64,000 bases of DNA, taken from positions 1 to 64,000 of IMG/VR virus record IMGVR_UViG_3300027659_003120; one strand, given 5' to 3'. The DNA is from a virus. Each line of letters opens with the position of its first letter. The first letter of the stretch is position 1. A program made the translations under genes and the position numbers. Of this stretch, positions 6,966 to 17,645 are shown in pieces. The notes under the pieces were generated by a model. The model made no database searches, was not told the origin of the DNA, and was given only the letters and a program-made list of their open reading frames with translations.

Positions 6966-9653
6966 ATGAGTGCTCCGCCAGCTCCGTCAAATACAATAAT
7001 TCAGATAAAAAATTCTGGAGCAAGTGGTAATGTACCCAACTCATTATCGCCGGGTGAACTTGCAATCAATTATTTTGATGGTAAACTATATTATGGAAAC
7101 ACCACATCAAGCTCTATTTTATTTGATGTAATAACAGAACCTTCTGGATTAAATCAAGAGATACAATTCAATAATTCTGGTGCTTTTGGCGCATCGCCGA
7201 ATCTTAAATATAATACAGCAAATAATGAATTAATTGTTACTGGTAATGTAATTGTAGCTGGTGATATATCTCCAAACACAGATAATATTTACAGTTTAGG
7301 TACAAGTTCAAACCGCTGGAAAGATTTGTATGTTGGACCAGGATCAATTGACATTGATGGTGTTATTCTTGAAATAATTAACGGGCAATTGGTAATCACC
7401 AGTGCATCGGATATACTTTTAATATCAACAACAGGTCCTTCAGTATCAGTATTAGATAGTGCTAACACTGCAAACTTTGCTAATACTCAAGCAAATGCAG
7501 CTTATAATCTTGCAAATTCAGCAATATCTGTATCCGGTGGTACTATTAATGGAAATTTAATTATTACTGGAGATTTAACTGTTTCAGGTAATACAACAAC
7601 TATTAACACTACAGAATTAAATGTAGCGGATAGTGAAATAGTTCTTAACACCGATTGGCCTTCTGCTATTCCTACTCAAAATGCAGGAATAACAATCAAT
7701 AGAGGATCACTAGCTAATAATCCAAATGTTTTTATTCGTTGGAACGAAACCGATGACTATTGGGTTTTAAAAGATAATGTTGGTGAATTTATTATTGCTA
7801 CAACAGCAAATGTTGGTTCTGGTTTAATAGGGTTAACATCTTCATATGCAATTAATGGGTTAACTGTAAATTCTTTGAATATTGGCAACCAGACAGTTAT
7901 CAGCAGTTCGGGTCAATGGGTGGGTTCAAATACTGGACTTATTGGTGCTCAAGGAGTTCAAGGTGCAACAGGTGTTCAAGGATTTCAAGGTGTTGCTGGT
8001 GCTCAAGGTGTTTTAGGCGCTCAAGGAGTTCAAGGTGCAACTGGTGTTCAAGGATTTCAAGGTGTTGCTGGTGCTCAAGGTGTTTTAGGCGCTCAAGGAG
8101 TTCAAGGTGCAACTGGTGTTCAAGGATTTCAAGGTGTTGCTGGTGCTCAAGGTGTTTTAGGCGCTCAAGGAGTTCAAGGTGCAACTGGTGTTCAAGGATT
8201 TCAAGGTGTTGCTGGTGCTCAAGGTGTTTTAGGCGCTCAAGGAGTTCAAGGTGCAACTGGTGTTCAAGGATTTCAAGGTGTTGCTGGTGCTCAAGGAGAT
8301 GTTGGCGCTCAAGGCGCTACTGGCGTTCAAGGTGCAACTGGTGTTCAAGGATTTCAAGGTGTTGCTGGTGCTCAAGGAGATGTTGGCGCTCAAGGCGCTA
8401 CTGGCGTTCAAGGTCATCAAGGCGTTGCGGGTGCTCAAGGTGTTTTAGGTGCTCAAGGCGTTCAAGGTGCTCAAGGATTTCAAGGAACCGTAGGTGCTCA
8501 AGGAGTTCAAGGTGCAACAGGTGTTCAAGGAGTTCAAGGTGTTGCTGGTGCTCAGGGGGATGTTGGCGCTCAAGGATTTCAAGGTGCTGTTGGTGCTCAA
8601 GGAGTTCAAGGTACTAATGGAACTCAAGGCGCTGTTGGTGCCCAAGGTGCTGTTGGCGCTCAAGGAGTTCAAGGTACTAATGGTACTTTAGGTACTCAAG
8701 GTGCCCAAGGGTTTCAAGGTGATGTTGGTGCCCAAGGTGTTGTTGGTGCCCAAGGTGTTGTTGGTGCTCAAGGAGTTCAAGGTACTAATGGTACTTTAGG
8801 CACTCAAGGTGCTCAAGGGTTTCAAGGTGCTGTTGGTGCTCAAGGAGTTCAAGGAGCAACAGGACCTGTAGCAGGCAGTAACACACAAATCATATTCAAT
8901 GATGCAGGAGCAGCAGGAGCTAGTGCTAATTTAACATTCAACAAAACATCTAATGATTTACTACTTGCAGGCAATGCAAACATCACTGGTAATGTAACAC
9001 TAAGTGGTGCTAACATATCATTGGGTTCAGTTAGTAACGTACATATTACAGGAGGTGCTAACGGATATGTATTAAGCACTGATGGCGACGGCACATTAAG
9101 TTGGATACTAACATCAGCTTCTGGTTCTAATATAGTAATTGACACATTCTCTGGCACTGGTGCACAAACAGTTTTTACTTTATCCAATGCACCAACCTCA
9201 GAAGATTATACACTTATTAATATTGATGGTGTAAGTCAACTACATTCAGCATATACGGTTGTTAATTCGGATGTTACATTAAGTTCTCCGCCGGTTAGCG
9301 GAGCCGCAATTGAGGTAATGTCATTTACACTTGGCGGTGCTGGCGGTGGCGGCACATCTATTAACAATGGCACGAGTAATGTTAAGATTGCAACTTCTGG
9401 TGGTAATGTATCTACCAGTGTGGCAGGCAATTCTAATATTTTTGTAGTTACGGGTACTGGAGCAAACATTAATGGTACACTTGGAATAACAGGTCAAAGT
9501 AATTTAGGTGCAGTCGGTAATGTAGTCATTACAGGAGGTTCGCCAAATTATGTGTTACAGACTGACGGTTCTGGAACATTATCTTGGGTAACACAAAGTG
9601 GTGGAATAACAGCACAAGATTTATTAAGTCCTTTCTTATTAATGGGAGCATAA
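6966..9653 (+). CDS. Collagen-like tail fibre protein
   Basis: This 895-residue protein begins with a fibre N-terminal region (about 1-320) containing an RWKDLYVG segment, seen in many phage fibre stems, and a NTTTINTTELNVADSEI connector. About 103 Gly-X-Y triplets follow (about residues 327-634), then two beta domains with YVLSTDGDGTLSW and YVLQTDGSGTLSW motifs around a FSGTGAQTVFTL domain. A 53-bp stretch (7833-7885) is identical to 1499-1551 of the first fibre gene. No S74 chaperone is present. Probably a trimeric receptor-binding or spacer fibre. Confidence 0.85.
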   Translation: MSAPPAPSNTIIQIKNSGASGNVPNSLSPGELAINYFDGKLYYGNTTSSSILFDVITEPSGLNQEIQFNNSGAFGASPNLKYNTANNELIVTGNVIVAGDISPNTDNIYSLGTSSNRWKDLYVGPGSIDIDGVILEIINGQLVITSASDILLISTTGPSVSVLDSANTANFANTQANAAYNLANSAISVSGGTINGNLIITGDLTVSGNTTTINTTELNVADSEIVLNTDWPSAIPTQNAGITINRGSLANNPNVFIRWNETDDYWVLKDNVGEFIIATTANVGSGLIGLTSSYAINGLTVNSLNIGNQTVISSSGQWVGSNTGLIGAQGVQGATGVQGFQGVAGAQGVLGAQGVQGATGVQGFQGVAGAQGVLGAQGVQGATGVQGFQGVAGAQGVLGAQGVQGATGVQGFQGVAGAQGVLGAQGVQGATGVQGFQGVAGAQGDVGAQGATGVQGATGVQGFQGVAGAQGDVGAQGATGVQGHQGVAGAQGVLGAQGVQGAQGFQGTVGAQGVQGATGVQGVQGVAGAQGDVGAQGFQGAVGAQGVQGTNGTQGAVGAQGAVGAQGVQGTNGTLGTQGAQGFQGDVGAQGVVGAQGVVGAQGVQGTNGTLGTQGAQGFQGAVGAQGVQGATGPVAGSNTQIIFNDAGAAGASANLTFNKTSNDLLLAGNANITGNVTLSGANISLGSVSNVHITGGANGYVLSTDGDGTLSWILTSASGSNIVIDTFSGTGAQTVFTLSNAPTSEDYTLINIDGVSQLHSAYTVVNSDVTLSSPPVSGAAIEVMSFTLGGAGGGGTSINNGTSNVKIATSGGNVSTSVAGNSNIFVVTGTGANINGTLGITGQSNLGAVGNVVITGGSPNYVLQTDGSGTLSWVTQSGGITAQDLLSPFLLMGA
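7944..8303 (+). repeat. Five 72-bp tandem units in collagen-like region
   Basis: Units begin at 7944, 8016, 8088, 8160 and 8232, a spacing of exactly 72 bp. Each encodes the eight triplets [24 protein letters not shown]. The copies are nearly base-identical; the last diverges in its final triplet to GDV. Less regular Gly-X-Y triplets continue to about 8868. Confidence 0.95.
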
Positions 9654-9662
9654 AGAAATATC

Positions 9663-9992
9663 ATGGCAATCACATATAAAGTTTTAGGACAAAGTAATCC
9701 AGCAGCGAATACAGACACCGCTCTGTATACTGTACCAGCAGCTACTTCAGCAGTATGTAGTACTATTGTTGTCTGTAATCAAGCAGCAAGTGCAGCAACA
9801 TTTAGAATTGCAGTAAGAGTAGCTAATGCTTCACTAACAGCATCCCAATATATATCATATGATACTAATATAAATGCAAATGATAGTATTACTATTACTA
9901 TTGGTATTACGTTAGCGGCAACTGATGTAATTAGTGTACGTGCTAGTACAACAACAGTTAGTTTTAACTTATTTGGTTCACAGATAACATGA
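9663..9992 (+). CDS. Small beta-rich virion protein
   Basis: This 109-residue protein starts MAITYKVLGQ and is rich in Ala, Ser, Thr and Val. It contains the segments LYTVPAATSAVCSTIVVCNQ and ISVRASTTTVSFNLFG. Proteins of this look occur next to fibre genes in marine T4-like phages and are thought to be structural; that link is from memory of the family. No enzyme motif or membrane segment is visible. Its end overlaps the ATG of the large LamG gene by four bases (ATGA), so the two are probably translated together. Confidence 0.6.
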   Translation: MAITYKVLGQSNPAANTDTALYTVPAATSAVCSTIVVCNQAASAATFRIAVRVANASLTASQYISYDTNINANDSITITIGITLAATDVISVRASTTTVSFNLFGSQIT

Positions 9993-12900
9993 GTATAGCT
10001 TCAGTTAAAAATGATATACTAAGTAAAGAGAGTGTAATTAATGCTTTTACTCCATTAGCACCAACTATTTCTAGTTATAATATACTTGTTGATGCCGTAA
10101 TCATAAATGATACAGCTATAGATACAGCGGGTGGGCAAACTATACAAATAAATGGTACAAGTTTTGCACAAGGCGCAATAATTACACTTGATGGTAGTAC
10201 TGTAACTACAGCATATGTTAGTCCGAATAAACTAACATTCACCGCTCCAGTAAAAACTGCGGGTACATATGCAATCTATGTAGTTAATTTAGATGGTGGC
10301 ACCGCAATTTATATTCCTGGTCTAGTATATAGCGGAACACCTGTTTGGACAAGTGCCGCCGGTAGTTTAGGTAGTATATACGAAACAAACAGCATATCAA
10401 CTACTGCCTTTACAACTACGGGTGATGCACCAATTACATACGCACTTTATAGTGGTACATTACCAGTAGGGTCATCATTAAATACAGACACAGGAGTAAT
10501 AACTGGTACGGCTCCAGTTGATAGTGGTAGTACAGTATATTCATTTACTATAAAAGCAACGGATGCACAATTGCAAGACAGTTTGCAAAGTTTTTCTTTA
10601 ACAATTAATACTGATACGGTTACTTGGTCTAGCCCAGCAAATAACTCTACTACTACTTTAAGTCAAAATACAGCTTCAACCACTGCCTTATCCGCATCTA
10701 GTGCTGCTGGTAAATCTATAACATATACTTCAGATACATTACCAACCGGATTAAGTATTTCTGGTGCCTCAGTTACTGGTTCTCCTACCGTATTAGGAAG
10801 CACAACTTCTTTATTTACAGCCACAGCAGCTACTAGTGGAAGAACTGCTACCCGAACTATTAATTGGACAATAACTGTGGCAAATGATGTATACTTTATG
10901 TATGATTCATTATTACTATCTGGTGGAACATCTACTTCAACTTTTATAGCTGATGAAAGTGTAAATAATTTTGCACTAACCATTGCGGGAGATACCAAGC
11001 CTAACAATTTTAATCCTTATACGCCGGGTTATTACAGCAACTACTTTGATGGTACTGGCGATTACTTATCTGTGGCTGCAGGAAACGCAGCATTGGCATT
11101 TGGAACCGGGGATTTTACTGTTGAATTTTGGGTATACCCTGTAGTATTTGGCTCAGTATCAAATTCAGCACCAACTATGGTTGCAATACACGACGGTGCA
11201 AATAACACAGGTTGGCAACTTTATTTGACTGATGGTTCAATAGGTATTAGAACACACTACAGTAATGTAATGTATTTGACTGCAAGCATGGCTTCATATT
11301 TGGGTGTATGGACTCATATTGCATATGTTAGAAGTAGCGGAACTCAAAAGATATATATGAATGGTGTAGAAAAAGTAAGTACAAGTACTGTATGGAATTG
11401 GACAGATACTACATTAAAAATAGCTAGTCAGGCACAAGATTTTAATGGTTATTTTAGTAATGTACGTCTAGTAAAAGGAACTGCATTATATACCTCAGCA
11501 TTTACACCTCCAACTGCACCTTTGACGGCAATATCTGGTACAAGTGTACTAACCTGCCAAAGTAATCGTTTCATAGACAACTCAACAAACGCATTTACTA
11601 TAATAGTGGCAGGTAATACCAAAGTTGATCCAAAAACCCCATTCGTACCCAATACTCAATATGCTGCATACGGCAGCACCTACTTTGATGGTACGGGGGA
11701 TTATTTGTATACACCCCAAAATGCAGCATTTAGTTTTGGTACTGGGGATTTTACTGTTGAAGGTTGGTACTATCTTACTGCTATAGTAACTGACCAAGCG
11801 TTACTTATGTTAGGCACCGGTGCCAATGGTGCTGGTCCTATATACTGCGGATGGTGGTTGAAATACTCTAGTTATGGTGCACTTACTTTTTATCGGTATG
11901 ATGGAACAGAAACAACCTACAGCTTTTCAACAACGCTTGTTGTTAACACTTGGTACCATATTGCTTGTTCACGTAGTGGTACTAGTTTAAGAATGTTTTT
12001 GAATGGAACTCAGTTAGGGGCAACTGCTACATCAAGTATAAGTTTTAATAATGCTAATAGTGACCCATTACAAATTGGTAAATGTATTACAGGTCAAGGA
12101 ACTTTTTATTATAATGGGTATGTCAGTAATGTTCGTATCGTAAAAGGTACAGCAGTCTACACCAGCAACTTTACTCCAAGTACAACACCACTAACAGCCG
12201 TAACCGGAACCAGTTTACTAACCTGTCAAACAAATCAGCCGGTAAACAACAGTGTTTTCTTAGATAACAGCACTAATGCCTTAGCAATTACCAGTGCAGG
12301 TAATGCAACACAGGGCACGTTTAGCCCGTATGGTGCTAACTGGTCAAACTACTTTGATGGCACTGGGGATTATTTAAGTAGCACTCTTACTGCCATTGGA
12401 ACAAACGATTTTACTGTTGAATATTATTCATATTTGATTAGCCATTCGGGTTCAAACGAGGAATCTGGATATTTTCAAATATCTGGTGTTAACGGAGGAA
12501 TAAGTACCTCCTACTTAGTAGGAGTATGTGCGGCTAGAGCATCTCCGGGAAATGGTAGAGTACTAGTAATTTATATAGGCAGCTCTACTATTCTTACAAC
12601 TTATGTTCTTCCACTTAATACATGGTTTCATACAGCTATTGTAAGACAAAGCAATGTTGTAAAAGTCTATATAAACGGCACCTTAGTCTCAACACCTGCA
12701 ACAATTTCAACTAACTTAACTGGCGCATATTATGCTATAGGTGGAATATATAGTAGTAGTTATTTGATGAATGGTTATATTAGTAATTTTAGAGTAATAT
12801 CCAACACGGCTATATATACTGCAACTTTTACAACTTCAACATCACCGCTTACACCAATCAGCGGCACTTCAGTATTGACTTGCCAATCTAATCAAATTAT

Positions 12901-15511
12901 AGACAATAGTATAAACAACTCTACTATTACAAAAAACGGTGATGTTTCAGTTCAACGGTTCTCACCATTTGGCCCACAAACACAAACAGCAAATACGCAT
13001 AGTGCTTACTTTAGCACAAAAACTGATTTTATAAGCGTACCCGCAACCGCTGCACTCACAACATTTACTGGTGATTTTACATTTGAATGTTGGGTAAATC
13101 CAACAGATACAAGTATTAGTACAACTTGGGGAATTTGGGATAGTAGAAACTCAGGACAAACTGCATCTGCAATGATTTTTTTCTTGACAGGATTAGCTAG
13201 TCCTGTAACTGGTCAGTGGCGATTAAGCTATTATAATAGTGGATCTCAGTATTATGGAACTGGTGTTGTATACGCTAATCAGTGGACTCATGTGGCCTTT
13301 GTTCGCAGTGGCTCAACTCTTACATATTATGTTAATGGTGTAGCCGGTGGCACAACTAGTGTTGGAGCAGGAACAATTTCAGGTAGTGCAACTTCTAATC
13401 CTGTGTATATTGGAACTAAAGACGGTAGTTTAGCCGGTTACGGTAATGTTGGCTATATCAGCAATTTTCGTGTAGTAAAAGGTGTAGCAGTATATACAGG
13501 TAATTTTACAGTACCTACATCACCCCTAGCTGCTACACAGGCTGCGGGTACAAATATAACAGCCATTACAGGTACACAGACCAGCTTGTTAACCCTGCAA
13601 AGCTCAACCTTTGTGGACAACAGCAGCAATAATTTTGTTATAACGGCAGGCGGCACAACTAAACCAAGAACACTGAATCCGTTTGGTTTCACTAATACCC
13701 TAGCAGCATATAGCGCCGCAACATATGGTGCGTCAGCCTACTTTGATGGCTCTGGGGATTATTTGAGTGTGCCTAGCAGTTCTTCATCTTCTTTTGGCAC
13801 AGGTAATTTTACTGTTGAATGTTGGGTTTACATGACTGCAAATAGCAGTTATAGAATGTTATTAGGAAATGGTACTTCTTATCTATGTATTGTTGATGGC
13901 GCATTAAATGCCTATTATTCTGGTGTAAGTATTTCTAGTTCTGCTACTGTTGCTTTAAACACATGGACACATGTTGCGTTTGTACGTTCTGCAGGAACGA
14001 TGTATTTTTATATTAATGGTGCTTTATCCAATTCAACTGCTTTTGCAGGTACTTGGGGTACTACCGGAGTTAGTACCATTGGGTATTCACTAGCTTATAG
14101 TGGGCTTTATTACTATACAGGGTATATTTCTAATTTCCGCATAGTTAATGGTACAGCAGTTTACACCTCAAACTTTGTGCCACCAGCCGCACCTCTAACA
14201 GCCATCACCAATACCAGCTTGCTGCTTAACATGAACAGTGCTGGCATATATGACTCAGCCAGTATGAATGACTTGGAAACTGTAGCCGATGCAAAGATAC
14301 TAGCAACACAAACTCCCTATGCCGGCAGTTACTACAGCAACTACTTTGATGGCACTGGGGATTATTTATTAACTCCATCATCTAGTCAATTTAACTTAAC
14401 TGGTGATTTTACAATTGAATGCTGGATATATAAAAATAATCCGTTGGTTGACGGGAATGGTATATTTGGTATAGGCACAACAGATCCAGACAGTAGTTTG
14501 GTTAGAATATCCGCAGGGGTACTACAATTTTGGTTAGGTGGATCAAATGGAGCCGGACCCGGTACCGGTACAAAAACAGGAATAATATCTTGTGCTACAG
14601 CAATTTCAAGTTATACATGGTATCATGTTGCATTGGTTCGCAGTGGCTCATCAGCAAATAATGTTAAGTTATATCTTAATGGTGTATTAGATGGGCAGGG
14701 TACCGGAACATATCAAGTACCAACTGGTTATTTTGTTATTGGTCGGGATTATCCTACATATTCTATTGAATATTTTCCCGGATACATTTCAAATTTACGT
14801 GTTGTCCACGGAACCGCAGTCTACACCTCAACATTCACCCCAAGCACAACACCGCTAACTGCAATTGCAAACACCCGTCTACTAACCTGCCAGTCAAACC
14901 GTTTTGTAGACAACTCAACTAATGCTTTTGCCATAACAAAATATGATAATACCAGTGTTCAATCGTTTAATCCATTCCAGCGCAATAGTGCTACAACCAT
15001 GTATTTTGATGGTACTGGAGATTATTTAACTGCACCGTACAATCCAGCATTTAATTTTGGTACTGGTAATTTTACTATTGAATTTTGGGTCAATACTGCT
15101 TCAACAGCCGCATACGCAACCGCATTACGATTGGGAGATACTTGGACAACAGGTAGTTGGGCACTTTACTTAAATGATTCTGGTGGTAGTGGAATTCCAA
15201 GTTGGTGGTCATACACACTAAACACCGCACTAAGCACTTCGGGTGCAACAATTAATGACGGTGCTTGGCATCATATTGCATTAGTTAGAAATAGTACTAC
15301 TATGACAATGTATATAGATGGAACTAGTAGAGGAACATTGGCAGTTAGTACTAGTTCTGTTGGAGATACTACTACTAAGTTATGGATTGCCAGGGATTCT
15401 AGTAATGTTCGTGAATTAGCTGGTTACATCAACGACCTCAGAATCACCAAGGGTATTGCACGATATACAACAACCTTTACGCCATCAACTACGGCATTTT
15501 TAACATACTAA
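9989..15511 (+). CDS. Giant adhesin with seven LamG/concanavalin-like domains
   Basis: This 1840-residue protein begins with an IPT/TIG-like domain (about residues 20-115) and a putative Ig (He_PIG) domain with the classic LPVG...TGVITGTAP pattern. Seven LamG-type jelly-roll domains follow. Each opens with a version of YFDGTGDYL and closes with GYISN.R.VKGTA.YT and LTCQSN..DNS. Opening motifs lie near 11041, 11681, 12349, 13006, 13738, 14340 and 15001. LamG domains usually bind carbohydrate, so this is probably a receptor-binding or capsule-binding tail protein. The fourth copy (YFSTKTDFI) is the most diverged. Domain-level duplication is evident. No protease or hydrolase motif was recognised. 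Confidence 0.85.
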   Translation: MSIASVKNDILSKESVINAFTPLAPTISSYNILVDAVIINDTAIDTAGGQTIQINGTSFAQGAIITLDGSTVTTAYVSPNKLTFTAPVKTAGTYAIYVVNLDGGTAIYIPGLVYSGTPVWTSAAGSLGSIYETNSISTTAFTTTGDAPITYALYSGTLPVGSSLNTDTGVITGTAPVDSGSTVYSFTIKATDAQLQDSLQSFSLTINTDTVTWSSPANNSTTTLSQNTASTTALSASSAAGKSITYTSDTLPTGLSISGASVTGSPTVLGSTTSLFTATAATSGRTATRTINWTITVANDVYFMYDSLLLSGGTSTSTFIADESVNNFALTIAGDTKPNNFNPYTPGYYSNYFDGTGDYLSVAAGNAALAFGTGDFTVEFWVYPVVFGSVSNSAPTMVAIHDGANNTGWQLYLTDGSIGIRTHYSNVMYLTASMASYLGVWTHIAYVRSSGTQKIYMNGVEKVSTSTVWNWTDTTLKIASQAQDFNGYFSNVRLVKGTALYTSAFTPPTAPLTAISGTSVLTCQSNRFIDNSTNAFTIIVAGNTKVDPKTPFVPNTQYAAYGSTYFDGTGDYLYTPQNAAFSFGTGDFTVEGWYYLTAIVTDQALLMLGTGANGAGPIYCGWWLKYSSYGALTFYRYDGTETTYSFSTTLVVNTWYHIACSRSGTSLRMFLNGTQLGATATSSISFNNANSDPLQIGKCITGQGTFYYNGYVSNVRIVKGTAVYTSNFTPSTTPLTAVTGTSLLTCQTNQPVNNSVFLDNSTNALAITSAGNATQGTFSPYGANWSNYFDGTGDYLSSTLTAIGTNDFTVEYYSYLISHSGSNEESGYFQISGVNGGISTSYLVGVCAARASPGNGRVLVIYIGSSTILTTYVLPLNTWFHTAIVRQSNVVKVYINGTLVSTPATISTNLTGAYYAIGGIYSSSYLMNGYISNFRVISNTAIYTATFTTSTSPLTPISGTSVLTCQSNQIIDNSINNSTITKNGDVSVQRFSPFGPQTQTANTHSAYFSTKTDFISVPATAALTTFTGDFTFECWVNPTDTSISTTWGIWDSRNSGQTASAMIFFLTGLASPVTGQWRLSYYNSGSQYYGTGVVYANQWTHVAFVRSGSTLTYYVNGVAGGTTSVGAGTISGSATSNPVYIGTKDGSLAGYGNVGYISNFRVVKGVAVYTGNFTVPTSPLAATQAAGTNITAITGTQTSLLTLQSSTFVDNSSNNFVITAGGTTKPRTLNPFGFTNTLAAYSAATYGASAYFDGSGDYLSVPSSSSSSFGTGNFTVECWVYMTANSSYRMLLGNGTSYLCIVDGALNAYYSGVSISSSATVALNTWTHVAFVRSAGTMYFYINGALSNSTAFAGTWGTTGVSTIGYSLAYSGLYYYTGYISNFRIVNGTAVYTSNFVPPAAPLTAITNTSLLLNMNSAGIYDSASMNDLETVADAKILATQTPYAGSYYSNYFDGTGDYLLTPSSSQFNLTGDFTIECWIYKNNPLVDGNGIFGIGTTDPDSSLVRISAGVLQFWLGGSNGAGPGTGTKTGIISCATAISSYTWYHVALVRSGSSANNVKLYLNGVLDGQGTGTYQVPTGYFVIGRDYPTYSIEYFPGYISNLRVVHGTAVYTSTFTPSTTPLTAIANTRLLTCQSNRFVDNSTNAFAITKYDNTSVQSFNPFQRNSATTMYFDGTGDYLTAPYNPAFNFGTGNFTIEFWVNTASTAAYATALRLGDTWTTGSWALYLNDSGGSGIPSWWSYTLNTALSTSGATINDGAWHHIALVRNSTTMTMYIDGTSRGTLAVSTSSVGDTTTKLWIARDSSNVRELAGYINDLRITKGIARYTTTFTPSTTAFLTY

Positions 15512-15516
15512 TAAGA

Positions 15517-15524
15517 ACTAAATA
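15517..15524 (+). promoter_or_regulatory. Possible late promoter variant (ACTAAATA)
   Basis: ACTAAATA sits six bases after the stop of the LamG gene and 21 bp before the next ATG, in the position expected for a late promoter. It has two mismatches to TATAAATA, so support is weak. Confidence 0.35.
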
Positions 15525-15545
15525 CTACACTAAGGACAAGATACA

Positions 15546-17411
15546 ATGGCATTGACAGTAATTAAACCATCAGGAATAGATACAGCCGGTAACTATACAG
15601 TTAACGACATAACTGTTTCTGCCAATGCGTCTATTGCTAATCTTACTGTCACTACTTCAAGTAACTTAGGCGCAGTAGCAAATGTACATATCTATGGAGG
15701 TTCTAACGGAAATGTACTAAGCACAGATGGCTCAGGAATATTGAGTTGGTCCGCAGGTGGTGGCGGTGCTCAAGGTGCTACTGGTGCTCAAGGAGTTCAA
15801 GGTGCTACTGGTGCTCAAGGTGCTACTGGTGCTCAAGGTGCTACTGGTGCTCAAGGAGTTCAAGGTGCTACAGGCGCTCAAGGTGCTACTGGTGCTCAAG
15901 GTGCTACTGGTGCTCAAGGTGCAACTGGTGTTCAAGGATTTCAAGGTGTTGCTGGTGCTCAAGGTGTTTTAGGCGCTCAAGGAGTTCAAGGTGCAACTGG
16001 TGTTCAAGGTGCTACAGGTGTTCAAGGATTTCAAGGTGTTGCTGGTGCTCAAGGTGTTTTAGGTGCTCAAGGCGTTCAAGGAACTGCTGGTGCTCAAGGT
16101 GTTTTAGGTGCTCAAGGAGTTCAAGGTGCTACTGGTGCTCAAGGCGTTCAAGGAACTGCTGGTGCACAAGGTGCTACAGGTGCTCAAGGAGTTCAAGGTG
16201 CAACTGGTGTTCAAGGATTTCAAGGAACTGCTGGTGCACAAGGTGCTACAGGCGCACAAGGTGATATTGGCGCTCAAGGTGCTACAGGTGTTCAAGGAGT
16301 TCAAGGTGTCTTAGGTGCTCAAGGAGTTCAAGGCGCTCAAGGGTTTCAAGGTGATGTTGGCGCTCAAGGTACTGTAGGTGCTCAAGGTGCTACAGGTGTT
16401 CAAGGATTTCAAGGTGTAGCTGGCGCTCAAGGTACTGTTGGTGCTCAAGGCGCTACAGGCGCACAAGGTGATGTTGGCGCTCAAGGCGCTACAGGCGCAC
16501 AAGGTGCTGTTGGTGCTCAAGGCGCTACAGGCGCACAAGGTGATATTGGCGCTCAAGGTGCTACTGGTGCTCAAGGAGTTCAAGGTGTTGCTGGCGCTCA
16601 AGGTACTGTAGGTGCTCAAGGCGCTACAGGCGCACAAGGTGATATTGGCGCTCAAGGTGCTGTTGGTGCTCAAGGAGTTCAAGGTGCTACAGGCGCACAA
16701 GGTACTGTAGGTGCTCAAGGTGCTACAGGTGTTCAAGGCGCTACAGGCGCACAAGGTGATATTGGCGCTCAAGGAGTTCAAGGCGCTCAAGGGTTTCAAG
16801 GTGATGTTGGCGCTCAAGGTACTGTAGGTGCTCAAGGTGCTACAGGTGTTCAAGGAGTTCAAGGTGTTGCTGGCGCTCAAGGTACTGTAGGTGCTCAAGG
16901 CGCTACAGGCGCACAAGGTGATATTGGCGCTCAAGGTGCTGTTGGTGCTCAAGGAACTGCTGGTACAGGTGCTCAAGGAGTTCAAGGTGCTACTGGTGCT
17001 CAAGGAGTTCAAGGTGCTACTGGTGCTCAAGGAGTTCAAGGTGCTACTGGTGCTCAAGGAGTTCAAGGTGCCACTGGGTCTACATCAAGAGTAGTTTCTA
17101 TTGCAGACGGTACATCAATTACCATTAATGGTGATACGACTGATATTGCTACACAAACAAATACTCAATCAGCAGGCACACTAACAATAAATGCTATTAC
17201 CGGAACACTAGTAAACGGTCAAAAAATAATATTAAGACTACAATCTACAAATGTTCAAACTTTCTCCTGGAATGCAATATTTTCAGGTTCAACCGATTTA
17301 TCTTTACCCACAGCGTCATCGGGTAGTAGTAAATATGATTTTGTTGGGTTCATATATAATACCACAGCTACAAAATGGCAATTATTAGCTAAAACTTTTG
17401 GATTTACATAA
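15546..17411 (+). CDS. Collagen-like tail fibre protein (third copy)
   Basis: This 621-residue protein has a TAAGGA ribosome-binding site. A beta-rich head (residues 1-73) contains [13 protein letters not shown], also present in the 6966 gene. About 145 Gly-X-Y triplets follow (residues about 74-511), then a C-terminal beta domain of about 110 residues ([20 protein letters not shown] onward). One triplet is short by a residue (GTA-GT-GAQ, about 16950-16970), a likely kink in the triple helix. Stretches of its triplet region are base-identical to the 6966 gene. Probably a spacer or receptor-binding fibre. Confidence 0.85.
   Translation: MALTVIKPSGIDTAGNYTVNDITVSANASIANLTVTTSSNLGAVANVHIYGGSNGNVLSTDGSGILSWSAGGGGAQGATGAQGVQGATGAQGATGAQGATGAQGVQGATGAQGATGAQGATGAQGATGVQGFQGVAGAQGVLGAQGVQGATGVQGATGVQGFQGVAGAQGVLGAQGVQGTAGAQGVLGAQGVQGATGAQGVQGTAGAQGATGAQGVQGATGVQGFQGTAGAQGATGAQGDIGAQGATGVQGVQGVLGAQGVQGAQGFQGDVGAQGTVGAQGATGVQGFQGVAGAQGTVGAQGATGAQGDVGAQGATGAQGAVGAQGATGAQGDIGAQGATGAQGVQGVAGAQGTVGAQGATGAQGDIGAQGAVGAQGVQGATGAQGTVGAQGATGVQGATGAQGDIGAQGVQGAQGFQGDVGAQGTVGAQGATGVQGVQGVAGAQGTVGAQGATGAQGDIGAQGAVGAQGTAGTGAQGVQGATGAQGVQGATGAQGVQGATGAQGVQGATGSTSRVVSIADGTSITINGDTTDIATQTNTQSAGTLTINAITGTLVNGQKIILRLQSTNVQTFSWNAIFSGSTDLSLPTASSGSSKYDFVGFIYNTTATKWQLLAKTFGFT
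15766..17080 (+). repeat. Collagen-like triplet repeat block
   Basis: This is the longest Gly-X-Y run of the window, about 1.3 kb with 9-bp periodicity. Larger repeated cassettes such as [12 protein letters not shown] recur. About 15920-16010 matches the 72-bp unit of the 6966 gene almost exactly. Confidence 0.95.
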
Positions 17412-17421
17412 AAGAGGAAAT

Positions 17422-17643
17422 ATGGAAGATATTATTAATACAATTGACAATAAAGTTCAAATAATTTTTGAAAGAACTTCAACAACTAACATGACGTTCA
17501 GAGATGCATTGTGGTTTACACAAGAAGAATATAATGCACTTACACCAGAAAATATTTTAACTCTACAACAAGAAAGATTTGATAACTGGGAGGCTCTTGT
17601 CAATTCTCCGCCAACAGAATCAAGTGATGTTATAGACGTTTAA
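17422..17643 (+). CDS. Small acidic tail-cluster protein
   Basis: This 73-residue protein begins MEDIINTIDN. The ATG at 17422 is preferred because AAAGAGGAAA lies directly upstream; an earlier in-frame start would overlap the previous gene and lack a ribosome-binding site. It contains TFRDALWFTQEEYNAL, a pattern I associate with short proteins next to fibre genes in T4-like marine phages. It is probably helical and soluble, with no membrane segment. Function unknown; it could be a fibre chaperone or a minor virion component. Confidence 0.65.
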   Translation: MEDIINTIDNKVQIIFERTSTTNMTFRDALWFTQEEYNALTPENILTLQQERFDNWEALVNSPPTESSDVIDV

Positions 17644-17645
17644 GT

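Noticed and set aside
7944-8868. CRISPR-like regular repeats
   Set aside because: Repeat spacing is contiguous with no unique spacers, and units are in-frame codons of Gly-X-Y; a coding tandem repeat explains it.
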